From the NCBI GenBank assembly GCA_000964245.1, contig LANB01000001.1:3413501-3477500 (forward strand): a stretch of 64,000 nucleotides of DNA, in the 5' to 3' direction. The stretch is from Cellvibrionaceae bacterium 1162T.S.0a.05. GTDB taxonomy: Bacteria; Pseudomonadota; Gammaproteobacteria; Pseudomonadales; Cellvibrionaceae. This document shows, piece after piece, positions 54,854 to 63,526 of this stretch. A model generated the notes under the pieces. It had not been told where the DNA came from, ran no database searches, and was given only the letters and a program-made list of their open reading frames with translations. The position numbers were made by a program, and so were the translations under genes. How positions within the stretch are numbered: the stretch's first letter is position 1; every line of letters starts with the position of its first letter.

Positions 54854-57718
54854 ATGGTGTCTCACCACATTGGAAAAAAAGCACAACAACTTGGTATTTT
54901 TATTCTAACCCTCCTGATTTTGGGCGGATGTGGTGGCAGCAGCAGCGGCGATGGCAACGACTCAAGCAGCAGTTCCTCAAGTAGTAGTAGCTCAAGTAGT
55001 AGTTCAAGTAGCAGCAGTGCAAGCAGTAGCTCCACTGCGAGCAGTTCCAGCAGTAGTTCAAGTGCTAGCAGCAGTAGCTCAAGTGCCAGTAGCTCAAGCA
55101 GCGGCGGCAATGCGAACACAGAACCTGTTCTCGAAAAAATCATCGTCGACAGCGACGGTATAATGTTCACCGGCCTCGGTGAAACACGTACTTTGACGGC
55201 GACGGCGATCGACAGCAACGGCGATGTCCTCGATGTTACCTTCCAATGGGAAAGTACCAATATCGACGATATTCACATCGATGCCGATACCGGTGTCGTC
55301 ACCTCGATTGCAAATGGCTCAGCAGTACTCACCGCAAACGCCGAAGGCATCAGTTCCAACCCGGTTATCGCCATCGCCCCGCAATTTCAAGCGGATGTCG
55401 TGCTCGTGAATCCCGAGCAGGTGCTTTCCATTCCCGAATTGGCTGACACAACTACCGAACAAGTTTATGAGCCAGGTATTCGTTTCAATGTATTATTGGA
55501 AAACAGCCTGGCGGAACCCGAGGTGGGTAAAGTGCTCGCCGCCAACGAAAACATTCCCTTTGCTGGCCGTGTAATCGAAGTAAGCCAGGACGCAGACGGC
55601 CATCATCAAACGCTGATGGAAGTGATCGCCATCCACGAACTCCTGAATGATTTTCAAATGGACGAAGTGATAGACGTGTCCACCATCCCGGCAACCCTTA
55701 ATCCCAACCTGGATGACTATTTCTCCGCAGAACAAAAACCCAATGGCGAAATCATCCTGATTCCACGCGATGACATTGTCAGTTTCGAAGCTCACCCGGC
55801 ACGCAATGCCGGAACGTATTACGGCAAACCCATTCCGCTTGGTACCGCCGCCAACCGCTGGCATCCCTTTATTTGCGAAACAACACCGGAAGGGCTTTTC
55901 GACGCCGGCAATATTCCAATCAAATTAGAGTTGGGCACGAATGCCATAAAAATTACGCCTGACCTTTCTGTGCCGTTAATTTACGACTCAAATCGCGGCC
56001 TTGAAAAAATTGCCATTCGCGGCGAAGTGAAGGCAGAAGCAAAAATGAAATTCGCTTTTACCGCGGCATTTGAAGCAAAGTTCAGCTGCAAATTGCAACT
56101 GGCCGTAATAAATATTCCCTTGCCCGGCGCGCTTGGCTTTTTGTTGAGTGCGCAAGTACCGATTGGTGTTGGTGGCGAGGTCGGCGGCAAAATAAAACTT
56201 GCCGATGTCGGAATCGAAGAAGAAGCGACGGCTTCAGTAACCGTAGAATACGGCTATTACAATCCTCCGGCCTGCGACGCCCCGCCCGAACCAGAGCCCC
56301 CCGGTGAAGGCGAAGGCGAAGGCATTATTTTTGATAAGCCCGGCGCACAAAAAATCGCGAACGACCCAGTATGTGGCTTCGATGGCTCAATTGAGACCAA
56401 GGGCGAACTCAAAACCAATTACGATCGTCTCAATACCGGCAAAACCTTTGAGACCATGGCCAACGATGTCACCCTTGAGCCCAAAGCAACAGGTTTTGGT
56501 TACGCCGCCCTTGCAGTAGGCAACATATATTTGCGGGCAGTGAGTGCAGAGTTGCTGGTCTTTAGTGCTGGGCCAGCATTGTCAGCAAACCTTGCAACAG
56601 CAAATGGCCAGATACTTAACGAAAGTTACAAATCAGGTTACGACTTGAGTGTGGAAGGGGTTTTAAAACCCGGTTCCACCGTTGAGAAAGCGCTTAAATT
56701 TTTCAAGGTTGCTGTCACTCTCAAGCCTGAGTTAAAAGTGGTGTTGCCACTGACAACTTCACCCAAAGCCCGTTCACTCACAATACGTCGAGGTGACACA
56801 GCCTACAGTGCCGGTGAAGTGCTCACCTTCCACGTGGTGCTCGACGAAACCTCGGTCAATTTTTTCCCGGGGCTACACAATGTGAGTGATATTCGAATTT
56901 ATCAAAAATCGTCAGACCCGAATCAGGCAGCAAGGCTCATCGCTTCCGCCTCCGATGACACCGTTTTTAACCCGGGCGATGCGCAATTAAAATTTGACAT
57001 CGACTGGACTGCCGATGCCGATGGCGATGCGAGGAATAGCTTCTATGCCTTTGTCACCACTCCACTCCTCCCGGTGCCCGTGCTGGAAGAATTGGAACTG
57101 GGCAAATTTGTGGTGAGTAACGGCAAAATTCAGCTCGATTCCTTTGAATTGGAATCGCGATCCAGTTGCTCATACAGGGATATTTCGCAAGGCGATGCAT
57201 GTACCGACGGCACACAAGACCAGGATGAGAAAGTCAGCGAGCTCCTCGGCCAGCTGGAAACAGACTCGTCCCTGCAATCTGCCTCCAGCGTGGCAACAAG
57301 CTCTGTGACCAATATCGACGACAACGGTACCTATGAATTTGTTGCCGATTTAAGTGGCGGGAGCGCGCAGGACTGCTGGGTAACGGGGCCTGGAGACCCG
57401 GGAGAATGTTTGACGTCTACTGCTCGGGGTAAATTGAGCTTTTATACCGCGGAATCGATTACCTGTGAGATTGAACAAACGCTAACCGGCCTATACGACA
57501 GAGTATGGCGGGTAAGTGCGGGCGGTTTAGGGGGGATTCGTCTGGAATATAATCTCGGTACCAATGAATTTGAAAACTATGCCATTACCGAGCTGCCAGA
57601 GAACAACCGCTTTACTTTAAATGGAGACAAGGAATATACCTTGTTCATGCATTTCACAGGGATGAACCAAAGTGTACAGGGGCGATTTAAAATGACATGT
57701 GATGCACCCTTTGAATAG
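54854..57718 (+). CDS. Large polyserine-linker lipoprotein
   Basis: 954 residues from ATG 54854 (AGGGAG upstream; ATGs at 54824 and 54839 are alternatives). Lipobox LLILGGCGG, then a serine-rich linker of about 60 residues. Next comes an Ig-like Big2-type domain (about 90-180: GETRTLTATAIDSNGDV, then VTFQWESTN). The remaining 770 residues are beta-rich and not recognised, with a Pro/Glu/Gly-rich hinge (PPEPEPPGEGEGEG) near residue 490. It lies just after the sensor kinase gene but has its own leader. Likely surface-exposed; no catalytic motif seen. Confidence 0.78.
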   Translation: MVSHHIGKKAQQLGIFILTLLILGGCGGSSSGDGNDSSSSSSSSSSSSSSSSSSSASSSSTASSSSSSSSASSSSSSASSSSSGGNANTEPVLEKIIVDSDGIMFTGLGETRTLTATAIDSNGDVLDVTFQWESTNIDDIHIDADTGVVTSIANGSAVLTANAEGISSNPVIAIAPQFQADVVLVNPEQVLSIPELADTTTEQVYEPGIRFNVLLENSLAEPEVGKVLAANENIPFAGRVIEVSQDADGHHQTLMEVIAIHELLNDFQMDEVIDVSTIPATLNPNLDDYFSAEQKPNGEIILIPRDDIVSFEAHPARNAGTYYGKPIPLGTAANRWHPFICETTPEGLFDAGNIPIKLELGTNAIKITPDLSVPLIYDSNRGLEKIAIRGEVKAEAKMKFAFTAAFEAKFSCKLQLAVINIPLPGALGFLLSAQVPIGVGGEVGGKIKLADVGIEEEATASVTVEYGYYNPPACDAPPEPEPPGEGEGEGIIFDKPGAQKIANDPVCGFDGSIETKGELKTNYDRLNTGKTFETMANDVTLEPKATGFGYAALAVGNIYLRAVSAELLVFSAGPALSANLATANGQILNESYKSGYDLSVEGVLKPGSTVEKALKFFKVAVTLKPELKVVLPLTTSPKARSLTIRRGDTAYSAGEVLTFHVVLDETSVNFFPGLHNVSDIRIYQKSSDPNQAARLIASASDDTVFNPGDAQLKFDIDWTADADGDARNSFYAFVTTPLLPVPVLEELELGKFVVSNGKIQLDSFELESRSSCSYRDISQGDACTDGTQDQDEKVSELLGQLETDSSLQSASSVATSSVTNIDDNGTYEFVADLSGGSAQDCWVTGPGDPGECLTSTARGKLSFYTAESITCEIEQTLTGLYDRVWRVSAGGLGGIRLEYNLGTNEFENYAITELPENNRFTLNGDKEYTLFMHFTGMNQSVQGRFKMTCDAPFE

Positions 57719-58090
57719 GGCGCTAACAATTCGCCCCATTCTGGCCGGTGGTTTGGGATAGTGCTTCGGGTTTTTAGCCCTGAATTTAAAAGCCAAAACT
57801 AACCGCCGGTTCAACTATACCAGCCAACTTTATTTGCTTGCTGGCCCCTAAATTCCGGCTACAAGTTTGCCTCGCCGCCTAAGCGATTGTAAGCAAAAGA
57901 GAGAAACGAAAACGCCGAGCAAGCACAATTTTACGACCTCAATTTAACTCATTGATTTACAAGGCGTTTGTTTGTACCATACGCGCCTTGCTTCGATAGC
58001 CTGAGATCTCAAGTTATTGAAATGTAAGGATTTTCTCACGCCAACCAAGCGTTCAAGGTAGTCGCAAGCGACTCACCTAAAGCCTCCCAC
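57719..58090. other. 372-base gap before tRNA-Leu
   Basis: Non-coding. The distal half contains a plausible stable-RNA promoter (listed separately). No terminator after the lipoprotein gene and no further RNA gene could be identified. Confidence 0.45.
57952..57980 (+). promoter_or_regulatory. Possible tRNA-Leu promoter
   Basis: TTGATT, a 17-base spacer and TACCAT are followed by the GC-rich ACGCGCC, similar to discriminators of stringently controlled stable-RNA promoters. It lies 111 bases before the mature tRNA-Leu 5' end. Based on sequence resemblance only. Confidence 0.35.
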
Positions 58091-58179
58091 GCCCGGGTGG
58101 TGAAATTGGTAGACACAGGGGACTTAAAATCCCCCGACCCTTATCGGTCGTGCCGGTTCAAGTCCGGCCCCGGGCACCA
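58091..58179 (+). tRNA. tRNA-Leu (TAA), CCA encoded
   Basis: 89 bases with the long variable arm of class II tRNAs. Acceptor GCCCGGG pairs CCCGGGC, anticodon stem GGGGA/TCCCC surrounds CTTAAAA (anticodon TAA), T-arm GCCGG TTCAAGT CCGGC, encoded CCA. Accessory genes start directly downstream, so this is a probable integration site. Confidence 0.97.
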
Positions 58180-58339
58180 CTTACCTGTCTAACCACTTCT
58201 AGTAAAGTCCAAAAAGTTGATTCGATAGTGACTTTAACGTGCTGGTTTTACCTAAAACAAAATGCTGAGACTAAAGAGGGTGTTATAGACCACAAATAAC
58301 GCCAAATACGCCGGTCTCTATTGATTTTTAACCAGTATA

Positions 58340-58371
58340 ATGCGATAAAATAACATGCTTTTATATCGCAT
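58340..58371. promoter_or_regulatory. Inverted repeat at the AbiE promoter, probable operator
   Basis: ATGCGAT at 58340-58346 is repeated in inverse orientation as ATCGCAT at 58365-58371, with AAAA/TTTT extending the symmetry, ending just before the GAGG ribosome-binding site of the antitoxin gene. AbiEi-type antitoxins repress their own operon through inverted repeats, so autoregulation here is likely. Confidence 0.6.
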
Positions 58372-58380
58372 GAGGCGCTT

Positions 58381-59415
58381 ATGAGTTTGGCCGAGAGGGT
58401 GAGAAATAAACTTCAGACGCTCCCTGAGGGCAAGTTTGTTTCCAGCAAGGTACTCCATGATTTATCCCCTAATGATCAATTGGTGGATAAGGCCGTGTCG
58501 CGCGTGTACAAAACAACAGGGGTAAAGAAACTCAGAAATGGCTTATTTTTCAAGCCCTTACAGAGCAAATATTTTGGAGAGCGGCCACCTGAAGAAGCCG
58601 AGCTTTTGAGCGCACTTAAAAATCAATACAGCGCTTGTGTTGGTCCATCTGGTGAGTTGGCCGCGTATGATTTGGGCTTTACTACCGAAATGCCGGAAAC
58701 AATTACCTATGAGTCGGATAAGCGGATCAGCCCCATTACCATTGGTAATAAAACAATTCATTTCCGCAAGGTAGACTCCAAAAAACTGGCTTCAGCAGAC
58801 TTCAAGCTTTTCTCAATACTTAAAGCGCTTGAATACCTTTATAAACACGATGGATTGAATGCAAAACAGCGCAGACACGCCAAACGTTTATTAAAGAACA
58901 TTCCGCAAGCGCGAATCCGTAAGGCGCTGCCCGCATGGCCTCTCTGGTTTCAATCTGAAATCAAAAGCCTAACAGCAGAAGCACCAGTGCAATATATTAC
59001 AGGGCTAAGTGCATTCAATATTCCGTGGCAAGGCAACCAGGCTGATTGGCATCAAGCAGGCATGCTTAATAATGAAAAGTTCCAGATTGCGGGCGTTAAT
59101 TACGAAAGTGCACCAGATCTGGATAAAGAAGAATTATTTGATTGTAGAGACTTCTTAAACAAATACAAACTTAATTTGAGTGCCCACTATTGTGCCAAGC
59201 CCTTAAGGGCGATCAAGGATATTTTATTTGTTAATATTATTCAAAAAGAGCGCTACCCGAAGTTTTTACAATTGGAACAATTTGATCTGAATATAACAGC
59301 GCATGATATTTTGCAGTTAACAAAAGCGTTAACCAAAAATGCGAATAAAAAACAAAAAAAAATCATGAACGATTGGCTAACAGAAAATGGAATAGCGGCG
59401 AATGGGCTGGACTGA
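58381..59415 (+). CDS. AbiEi-like antitoxin with an extra C-terminal domain
   Basis: 344 residues. The first 200 resemble DUF6088/AbiEi antitoxins: a winged-helix start MSLAERVRNKLQTLPEGKF, VDKAVSRVYKTTGVKKLRNG then LFFKP, and a second part with CVGPSGELAAYDLGFTTEMP and KTIHFRKVDSKKL. Residues 200-344 (from YITGLSAFNIPW, ADWHQAGML, then DCRDFLNKYKL) are not part of the usual antitoxin and I cannot name them. Its 3' end overlaps the toxin gene by 14 bases. GAGG lies 5 bases upstream of the ATG. It begins 201 bases after tRNA-Leu. Confidence 0.8.
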   Translation: MSLAERVRNKLQTLPEGKFVSSKVLHDLSPNDQLVDKAVSRVYKTTGVKKLRNGLFFKPLQSKYFGERPPEEAELLSALKNQYSACVGPSGELAAYDLGFTTEMPETITYESDKRISPITIGNKTIHFRKVDSKKLASADFKLFSILKALEYLYKHDGLNAKQRRHAKRLLKNIPQARIRKALPAWPLWFQSEIKSLTAEAPVQYITGLSAFNIPWQGNQADWHQAGMLNNEKFQIAGVNYESAPDLDKEELFDCRDFLNKYKLNLSAHYCAKPLRAIKDILFVNIIQKERYPKFLQLEQFDLNITAHDILQLTKALTKNANKKQKKIMNDWLTENGIAANGLD

Positions 59416-60064
59416 AAAAGAACAGCAAGAACACACGCTGGTAATGGCGAGTATTTGCCAAAGTTTTCGTGAAAATGCACTACCGATGGTATTAAAAGGA
59501 GGTACCGCGCTAAAGCTGTGTTATAACCTTGATCGCTTCAGTGAAGACCTCGATTTTGACAGTGTAAAACCCCTTAACCTGCAAACACCAATCAATAAAG
59601 TCTTTGCCCAATTAGGCAAATCCAGGCCACACCTAAGAAACCCCGAAATCACAATAACGAAAGATACCGCGACAGTACGGCGCTATAGAATTCTGTATGG
59701 GGGAGACAAAAGGCTCAAACTGGAAACCTCATTCAGGCACCAACCAAGTGATGATGCGCTTACGGAAGTGAATGGCATACTCACTTATAAAATTTCCTAC
59801 CTTATTCAACAAAAATTAAAGGCTTTTACAGGCAGAACCGCTGCCAGAGATTTACACGATGTGGTTTATCTATATGAACATTATTTTGAAGCGTTTGGGC
59901 AGGATGAGCTAGCGGAAATAGATGAAATTTATAACAATCAATCCGACATTCTGGATGAGTACAATTCCGCCTACGCGGAAGATACAATTTTAAAAACGAA
60001 AGACCTACTGGACGACTACACTAAATTTATTTCCCTTTATGAAAAAAGGCTGGAAAATAAATAA
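59402..60064 (+). CDS. AbiEii/AbiGii-family nucleotidyltransferase toxin
   Basis: 220-residue nucleotidyltransferase-fold toxin. The core motifs are MVLKGGTALKLCYNLDRFSE followed by DLDFD, with the paired aspartates of the active site, a TYKISYLIQQKLKAFTGR helix and RDLHDVVYLYEHYF. AbiEii proteins inhibit growth, and related toxins add nucleotides to tRNA acceptor ends. Overlap of 14 bases with the antitoxin gene is typical of such operons. The pair is commonly carried on mobile elements for stabilisation or anti-phage defence. Confidence 0.9.
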   Translation: MGWTEKEQQEHTLVMASICQSFRENALPMVLKGGTALKLCYNLDRFSEDLDFDSVKPLNLQTPINKVFAQLGKSRPHLRNPEITITKDTATVRRYRILYGGDKRLKLETSFRHQPSDDALTEVNGILTYKISYLIQQKLKAFTGRTAARDLHDVVYLYEHYFEAFGQDELAEIDEIYNNQSDILDEYNSAYAEDTILKTKDLLDDYTKFISLYEKRLENK

Positions 60065-60347
60065 AAAAACCGGTAACCAATAACGTCTTTTTTAAATTGG
60101 AAAAACAAGACGCCATTAGCGAAATTTCTCTATAGAAACGACGTTTCCTACTGCATCATAATACGCCTTATGGTCAGAGTCAGCGCCTTTAGCAAGCTTA
60201 TTCAATAATGCAGTTATGCTTATACAAGGTAAACAAGGCCGCATTCCAGCTGGCCGAAAGCGAAGTGCCAGCCGAACGAATATCGGCGTTCACACCTGTG
60301 TTGGTGAGTATGGGGTTACGATCAATGACTCTGACCTTATTGATTAA
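60065..60347. other. Degraded segment between the toxin gene and the ATPase remnant
   Basis: About 280 bases without a convincing gene. Frames are short and interrupted; the frame of the downstream ATPase remnant runs back only to a TAA at 60345. The expected Walker A half of the ATPase was sought here in all three plus frames and not found. Confidence 0.5.
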
Positions 60348-60800
60348 CAAGAGTTTGATAGTTTTTGCCGCTTGGCGCATATCTGGAACAGGCAGAAGGA
60401 AACCGTGATCGTAATTGAGGAGCTAGCAGCCGTTACCAACTCCGGCAAGGCTTCCGGGTATTGGGGTGTGCTAGTGAATCAATGCCTTGGCCTAGGTGTT
60501 ACGCTACTTGCCACGGTACAGCGTGGTAAAGAAGTCGATAAGTCTGTAGTTAATGCGGCGACATACTTATGGGTTTGCCAACATAACACAAGCGATGACG
60601 CGAGATACATGGCGAAAAAGCTTGGGGTGGCTGAAAAACAGACCCCTAGAATTTCATTACAATTTATTGTTTGGAGTTCACGCATTGGGACAGCGTTGGT
60701 CGGACATGTTAAATTTTCAAATGGAATGCCTCTATTTATTAAGAAGTTTCCGTCCAATGGTTTCATAAGTTTAGGCAACTTTAGTAGCTATTTTCGTTAA
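60348..60800 (+). pseudogene. C-terminal remnant of a viral HerA/FtsK-like packaging ATPase
   Basis: The open frame reads QEFDSFCRLAHIWNRQKE, then a Walker B-like VIVIEELAAVTNSGK with hydrophobic strand and acidic pair, ASGYWGVLVNQCLGLGVTLL, ATVQRGKEVDKSVVNAATY and a CQHNTSDDARYMAKKLGV tail. This order fits the second half of genome-packaging ATPases of tailless double jelly-roll viruses (PM2 P9-like). The first half with Walker A is missing and the frame is blocked by TAA at 60345. There is no good start codon, so I call it a 5'-truncated pseudogene. The assignment rests on recalled family patterns. Confidence 0.6.
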
Positions 60801-60836
60801 TATTTTTATCAAATAATATATGTTTGTTATTGGGAA

Positions 60837-62441
60837 TTAGTTGCTGCTTATTCCCCATAGCTTGCCAAAGGCTGGATGTTCGCGTGACAAAGAAATTACT
60901 TCTTTGTTGGATATTATTTTTTTAACCTTTGAACTAAATTTATATGCGCCGTCGATTGATATAAAGGTTTGTTTTGGGAATGAATTATATTGTTCAATTA
61001 GCTTTTCAATCACATCTTTTTCAATATCGTTAAATAAAGTCGTATCGTGTATTAAGAATGGCAGAAAAGTGAGATGAAGAATGCTTAAATCAAAAACTAT
61101 CAAGTTTACAAATGCTTTTCCGGTCCCACTATCGCTGTAGTGGTTAAATTCATAGTTAGATTTCCCAATAGATATTGTAGGTATTGTGGGGTTGTGATGG
61201 TAGAGTTTTTTTATTATGGTCTCCATAGTTGTATTAATGGATTCTTCAATATTTTTTAGTTCGCTTTCAACAGTTGTGTTGATCTCATCAGATAATTCCT
61301 TTATCTTTTGGCTGATGCTTTCTTTGAGTTCTCTAAACTCAACCTGCCTTGATAGGGTTCTTTCAGTTGTAGCTAAGTCTAACACTCTGTCAATCAAAAA
61401 TTCGGACTTATCTGTTGAGGATAGGATTTCGTGAAGACTTTGGTTTATTTTTGAAATCTCCTCATCAATTTCTGTTAGTCTTGAGTTTATTTCGTCTAGT
61501 TCGTTTTTGAGTTGCTGTTCAAGTATTTTGCTCACACCGCTATGAAAGCTTTCAATTCTATTTAGCCTGCTCGCATTTACGTTTGGAAAGAATCGTATTA
61601 ATTTTTGAAAGCTTCTCTTTGTTACGCTTGTTTTGACTCCGATATTTTGCTCTATTCTCGACTTCCTATTATTCAACCCTGATTTTTCTTTTATCAATAT
61701 GTCTTTGTTGTGTTTAAGTTCATAGTTTCGTTTGGTCACTACGCTTTGTATGTTTACAGAATACAACTCGAAATCGCTTTTAATTGTTTTAATTTCTTCT
61801 TGAGTTCTGATAAGTTCGTCTTTTTTGTTTTTAAGCGCTTTCTTAGTGGTTATTTCCTCAATAAACCCATGCTTGAACGAGTCTCTTAGGGTGTTTTTTC
61901 TTGCTTTCATTGTTTGATATTTTCTTTCAATCGAACTAACAATTCCATATCTTTCAAACAGTTTAAGGATGTTTTGTCTTATGTGGCTGAAGCTCTGACT
62001 TTTATACTCTTGAAGCGGGAATAGCGGGTCATCATTATCTTTTTTCCAAATTCGAGAAAATAAATTAACCCGACCTCGGAAGGAGCCTGCGTCATTAATA
62101 GGGAAATATTTTAGTTTTAAGAAATCTCTGAATTGGTCAATGCTGGATGCCTCGGGCTGACCTTCGAATTCCACTTCGTTGGGGGTTTCTGTGTTTCTGG
62201 TGAATGTGTAAATATGATCAAATTCAAAGATGGATGTGACCGAGAAATGCCCAATGTTATCCGTAATCTCGCTATACTTTTTTATGAAGTCCTCACCGCC
62301 AAAAGCAAAATCAATTAGCATTAGAATTGATGACTTTCCGATTGAGTTTGATGAATTATTCGGGCCAAGTATGATGTTTAGGTCTTTATTAAATTCAATT
62401 TTCTTATCTTTAAGTTTATCGCATCTAATTTCTTTAAGCAC
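60837..62441 (-). CDS. ABC-3C system ATPase (DUF2326-like, SMC-type)
   Basis: 534-residue ATPase of the Rad50/SMC-like type. The N terminus MLKEIRCDKLKDKKIEFNKD leads to an extended Walker A, GPNNSSNSIGKSSILMLIDF. About 300 residues of coiled coil follow (about 180-400), and the C-terminal head has DSGTGKAFVNLIVFDLSIL and a Walker B-like TFISIDGAYKF. This layout matches the ATPase of ABC-three-component systems. GTG 62441 is the start, overlapping the upstream small gene by 8 bases. The region is strongly AT-rich relative to the chromosome. Confidence 0.82.
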   Translation of the reverse strand: MLKEIRCDKLKDKKIEFNKDLNIILGPNNSSNSIGKSSILMLIDFAFGGEDFIKKYSEITDNIGHFSVTSIFEFDHIYTFTRNTETPNEVEFEGQPEASSIDQFRDFLKLKYFPINDAGSFRGRVNLFSRIWKKDNDDPLFPLQEYKSQSFSHIRQNILKLFERYGIVSSIERKYQTMKARKNTLRDSFKHGFIEEITTKKALKNKKDELIRTQEEIKTIKSDFELYSVNIQSVVTKRNYELKHNKDILIKEKSGLNNRKSRIEQNIGVKTSVTKRSFQKLIRFFPNVNASRLNRIESFHSGVSKILEQQLKNELDEINSRLTEIDEEISKINQSLHEILSSTDKSEFLIDRVLDLATTERTLSRQVEFRELKESISQKIKELSDEINTTVESELKNIEESINTTMETIIKKLYHHNPTIPTISIGKSNYEFNHYSDSGTGKAFVNLIVFDLSILHLTFLPFLIHDTTLFNDIEKDVIEKLIEQYNSFPKQTFISIDGAYKFSSKVKKIISNKEVISLSREHPAFGKLWGISSN

Positions 62442-62655
62442 GTTTAACCATCCCTGTATTTTTGTCGAAATCTATTTTTTCTAAAATATAAAGAACGTCT
62501 ATAGAATAAATGAATTCGTCCGGTGATCGGTATCTTGATTTCAATTTGGCATAAAGGTCAATTAACAACATCTCATCGAATTCCAGCTCTAAAATAGGTA
62601 GCATTTTGTATATTATTGAATGCTTTGTTGGGGTGGATTTGCTTGGTGTTATCAT
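62434..62655 (-). CDS. ABC-3C middle component, small
   Basis: 73-residue protein between the ATPase and HNH genes, overlapping the first by 8 bases and the second by 4 (ATGA). It is helical, with ELEFDEMLLIDLYAKLKSRY and the terminal FIYSIDVLYILEKIDFD, the pattern of middle-component-6 proteins that link effector and ATPase. Assignment relies mainly on size, position and this ending. Confidence 0.68.
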   Translation of the reverse strand: MITPSKSTPTKHSIIYKMLPILELEFDEMLLIDLYAKLKSRYRSPDEFIYSIDVLYILEKIDFDKNTGMVKRA

Positions 62656-63416
62656 GAGCAGACCTCACAATTTTGAATAAAAAAAGCAATCACTATTTCC
62701 GACGCGTCAATATTGTTTGTTTTTGTGGTTGCGGCAATCCATTGAGACATGGATTGAAATACTTGATCGTGCGTGCAGCCTTGCTGTTTTAGGGATAGGT
62801 AATAGGATTTAATTTGTCCATAAATTTTATCTGATGTATAAGGGGTTAATGTATCTAGCTTTTCAAATTGTTCCTTAATTTGATAATAATAATAAGTAAC
62901 GTTGTCTTTTATTTTAACCTTTTTTATAAATTCGATTGAATTGTCACACTTATCTTCAATTCTTTCAGGGATTAATCCTAGTGGAGCCGGGGAGATAGAT
63001 TTAATATTCGATAATGATCGAATTACTATTTCAATCTCATCTCCAATTGGATGGTCAAACCACTTGTTTTTCGCTTCAGTTAATTTTTTAAGGTCCTCTT
63101 TTATTTTGCAGAGCTTCCGATATTTTTCTACGGTTTTATGTTCTTGATCGTCGTACTCAGCGTGGCAGTCTCTGCATAAAGCTATCAAGTTGTCATCATG
63201 ATTTAAATCTTCGTTTGGTTTTTTTTCATTTTTAAGAAGCTCTAGCTCCCAATCTTTTGGATTTAAAGGGTATATATGAGCAATCTGAAGTTGCTTAAGC
63301 GTTTTTTGTGACTTTTTTACGATGAGTGGTTTGGTGCAAAGCGGGCAAATACCTCTAACTTCTTCATAGAATAAGGCGATCTGATTATCAGAGTATTTTT
63401 TATGTGTTTTTCCCAT
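62652..63416 (-). CDS. HNH-nuclease effector of an ABC-3C system
   Basis: 254 residues. An N-terminal HNH domain has zinc cysteines in RGICPLCTKPL and ALCRDCHAEYDDQ and the catalytic-type histidine in LQIAHIYPLNPKD. The C-terminal half (about 180-254: KIYGQIKSYYLSLKQQGCTH, then IVIAFFIQNCEVCS) matches the C-terminal domain of ABC-3C effectors. It is first in the minus-strand operon and is followed by the middle component with a 4-base overlap. A likely job is DNA cleavage triggered by the ATPase, as a conflict or anti-phage system; that is inference. Confidence 0.8.
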   Translation of the reverse strand: MGKTHKKYSDNQIALFYEEVRGICPLCTKPLIVKKSQKTLKQLQIAHIYPLNPKDWELELLKNEKKPNEDLNHDDNLIALCRDCHAEYDDQEHKTVEKYRKLCKIKEDLKKLTEAKNKWFDHPIGDEIEIVIRSLSNIKSISPAPLGLIPERIEDKCDNSIEFIKKVKIKDNVTYYYYQIKEQFEKLDTLTPYTSDKIYGQIKSYYLSLKQQGCTHDQVFQSMSQWIAATTKTNNIDASEIVIAFFIQNCEVCS

Positions 63417-63526
63417 TTAATTCTTTCTAAATCCATGTGGCCTTTTTTGTTATTCAATGTTGACAGCATTCCGGAACCCCATTCTACCCTGAAGTAAACC
63501 ATTGCAAACCCAAAGGGAAGAATTAC

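Noticed and set aside
54975-55108. CRISPR-like or satellite repeat
   Set aside because: The repeated AGC/AGT/TCA codons are the in-frame polyserine linker of a lipoprotein; there are no spacers.
60208-60408. Small plus-strand gene ahead of the ATPase remnant
   Set aside because: Overlaps the ATPase frame, shows no recognisable motif and has no good ribosome-binding site.
60837-62441. Chromosomal RecN/SMC repair gene
   Set aside because: The NSxGKSS Walker A extension, the two overlapping partner genes and the AT-rich accessory setting fit an ABC-3C system better than a housekeeping SMC-type protein.
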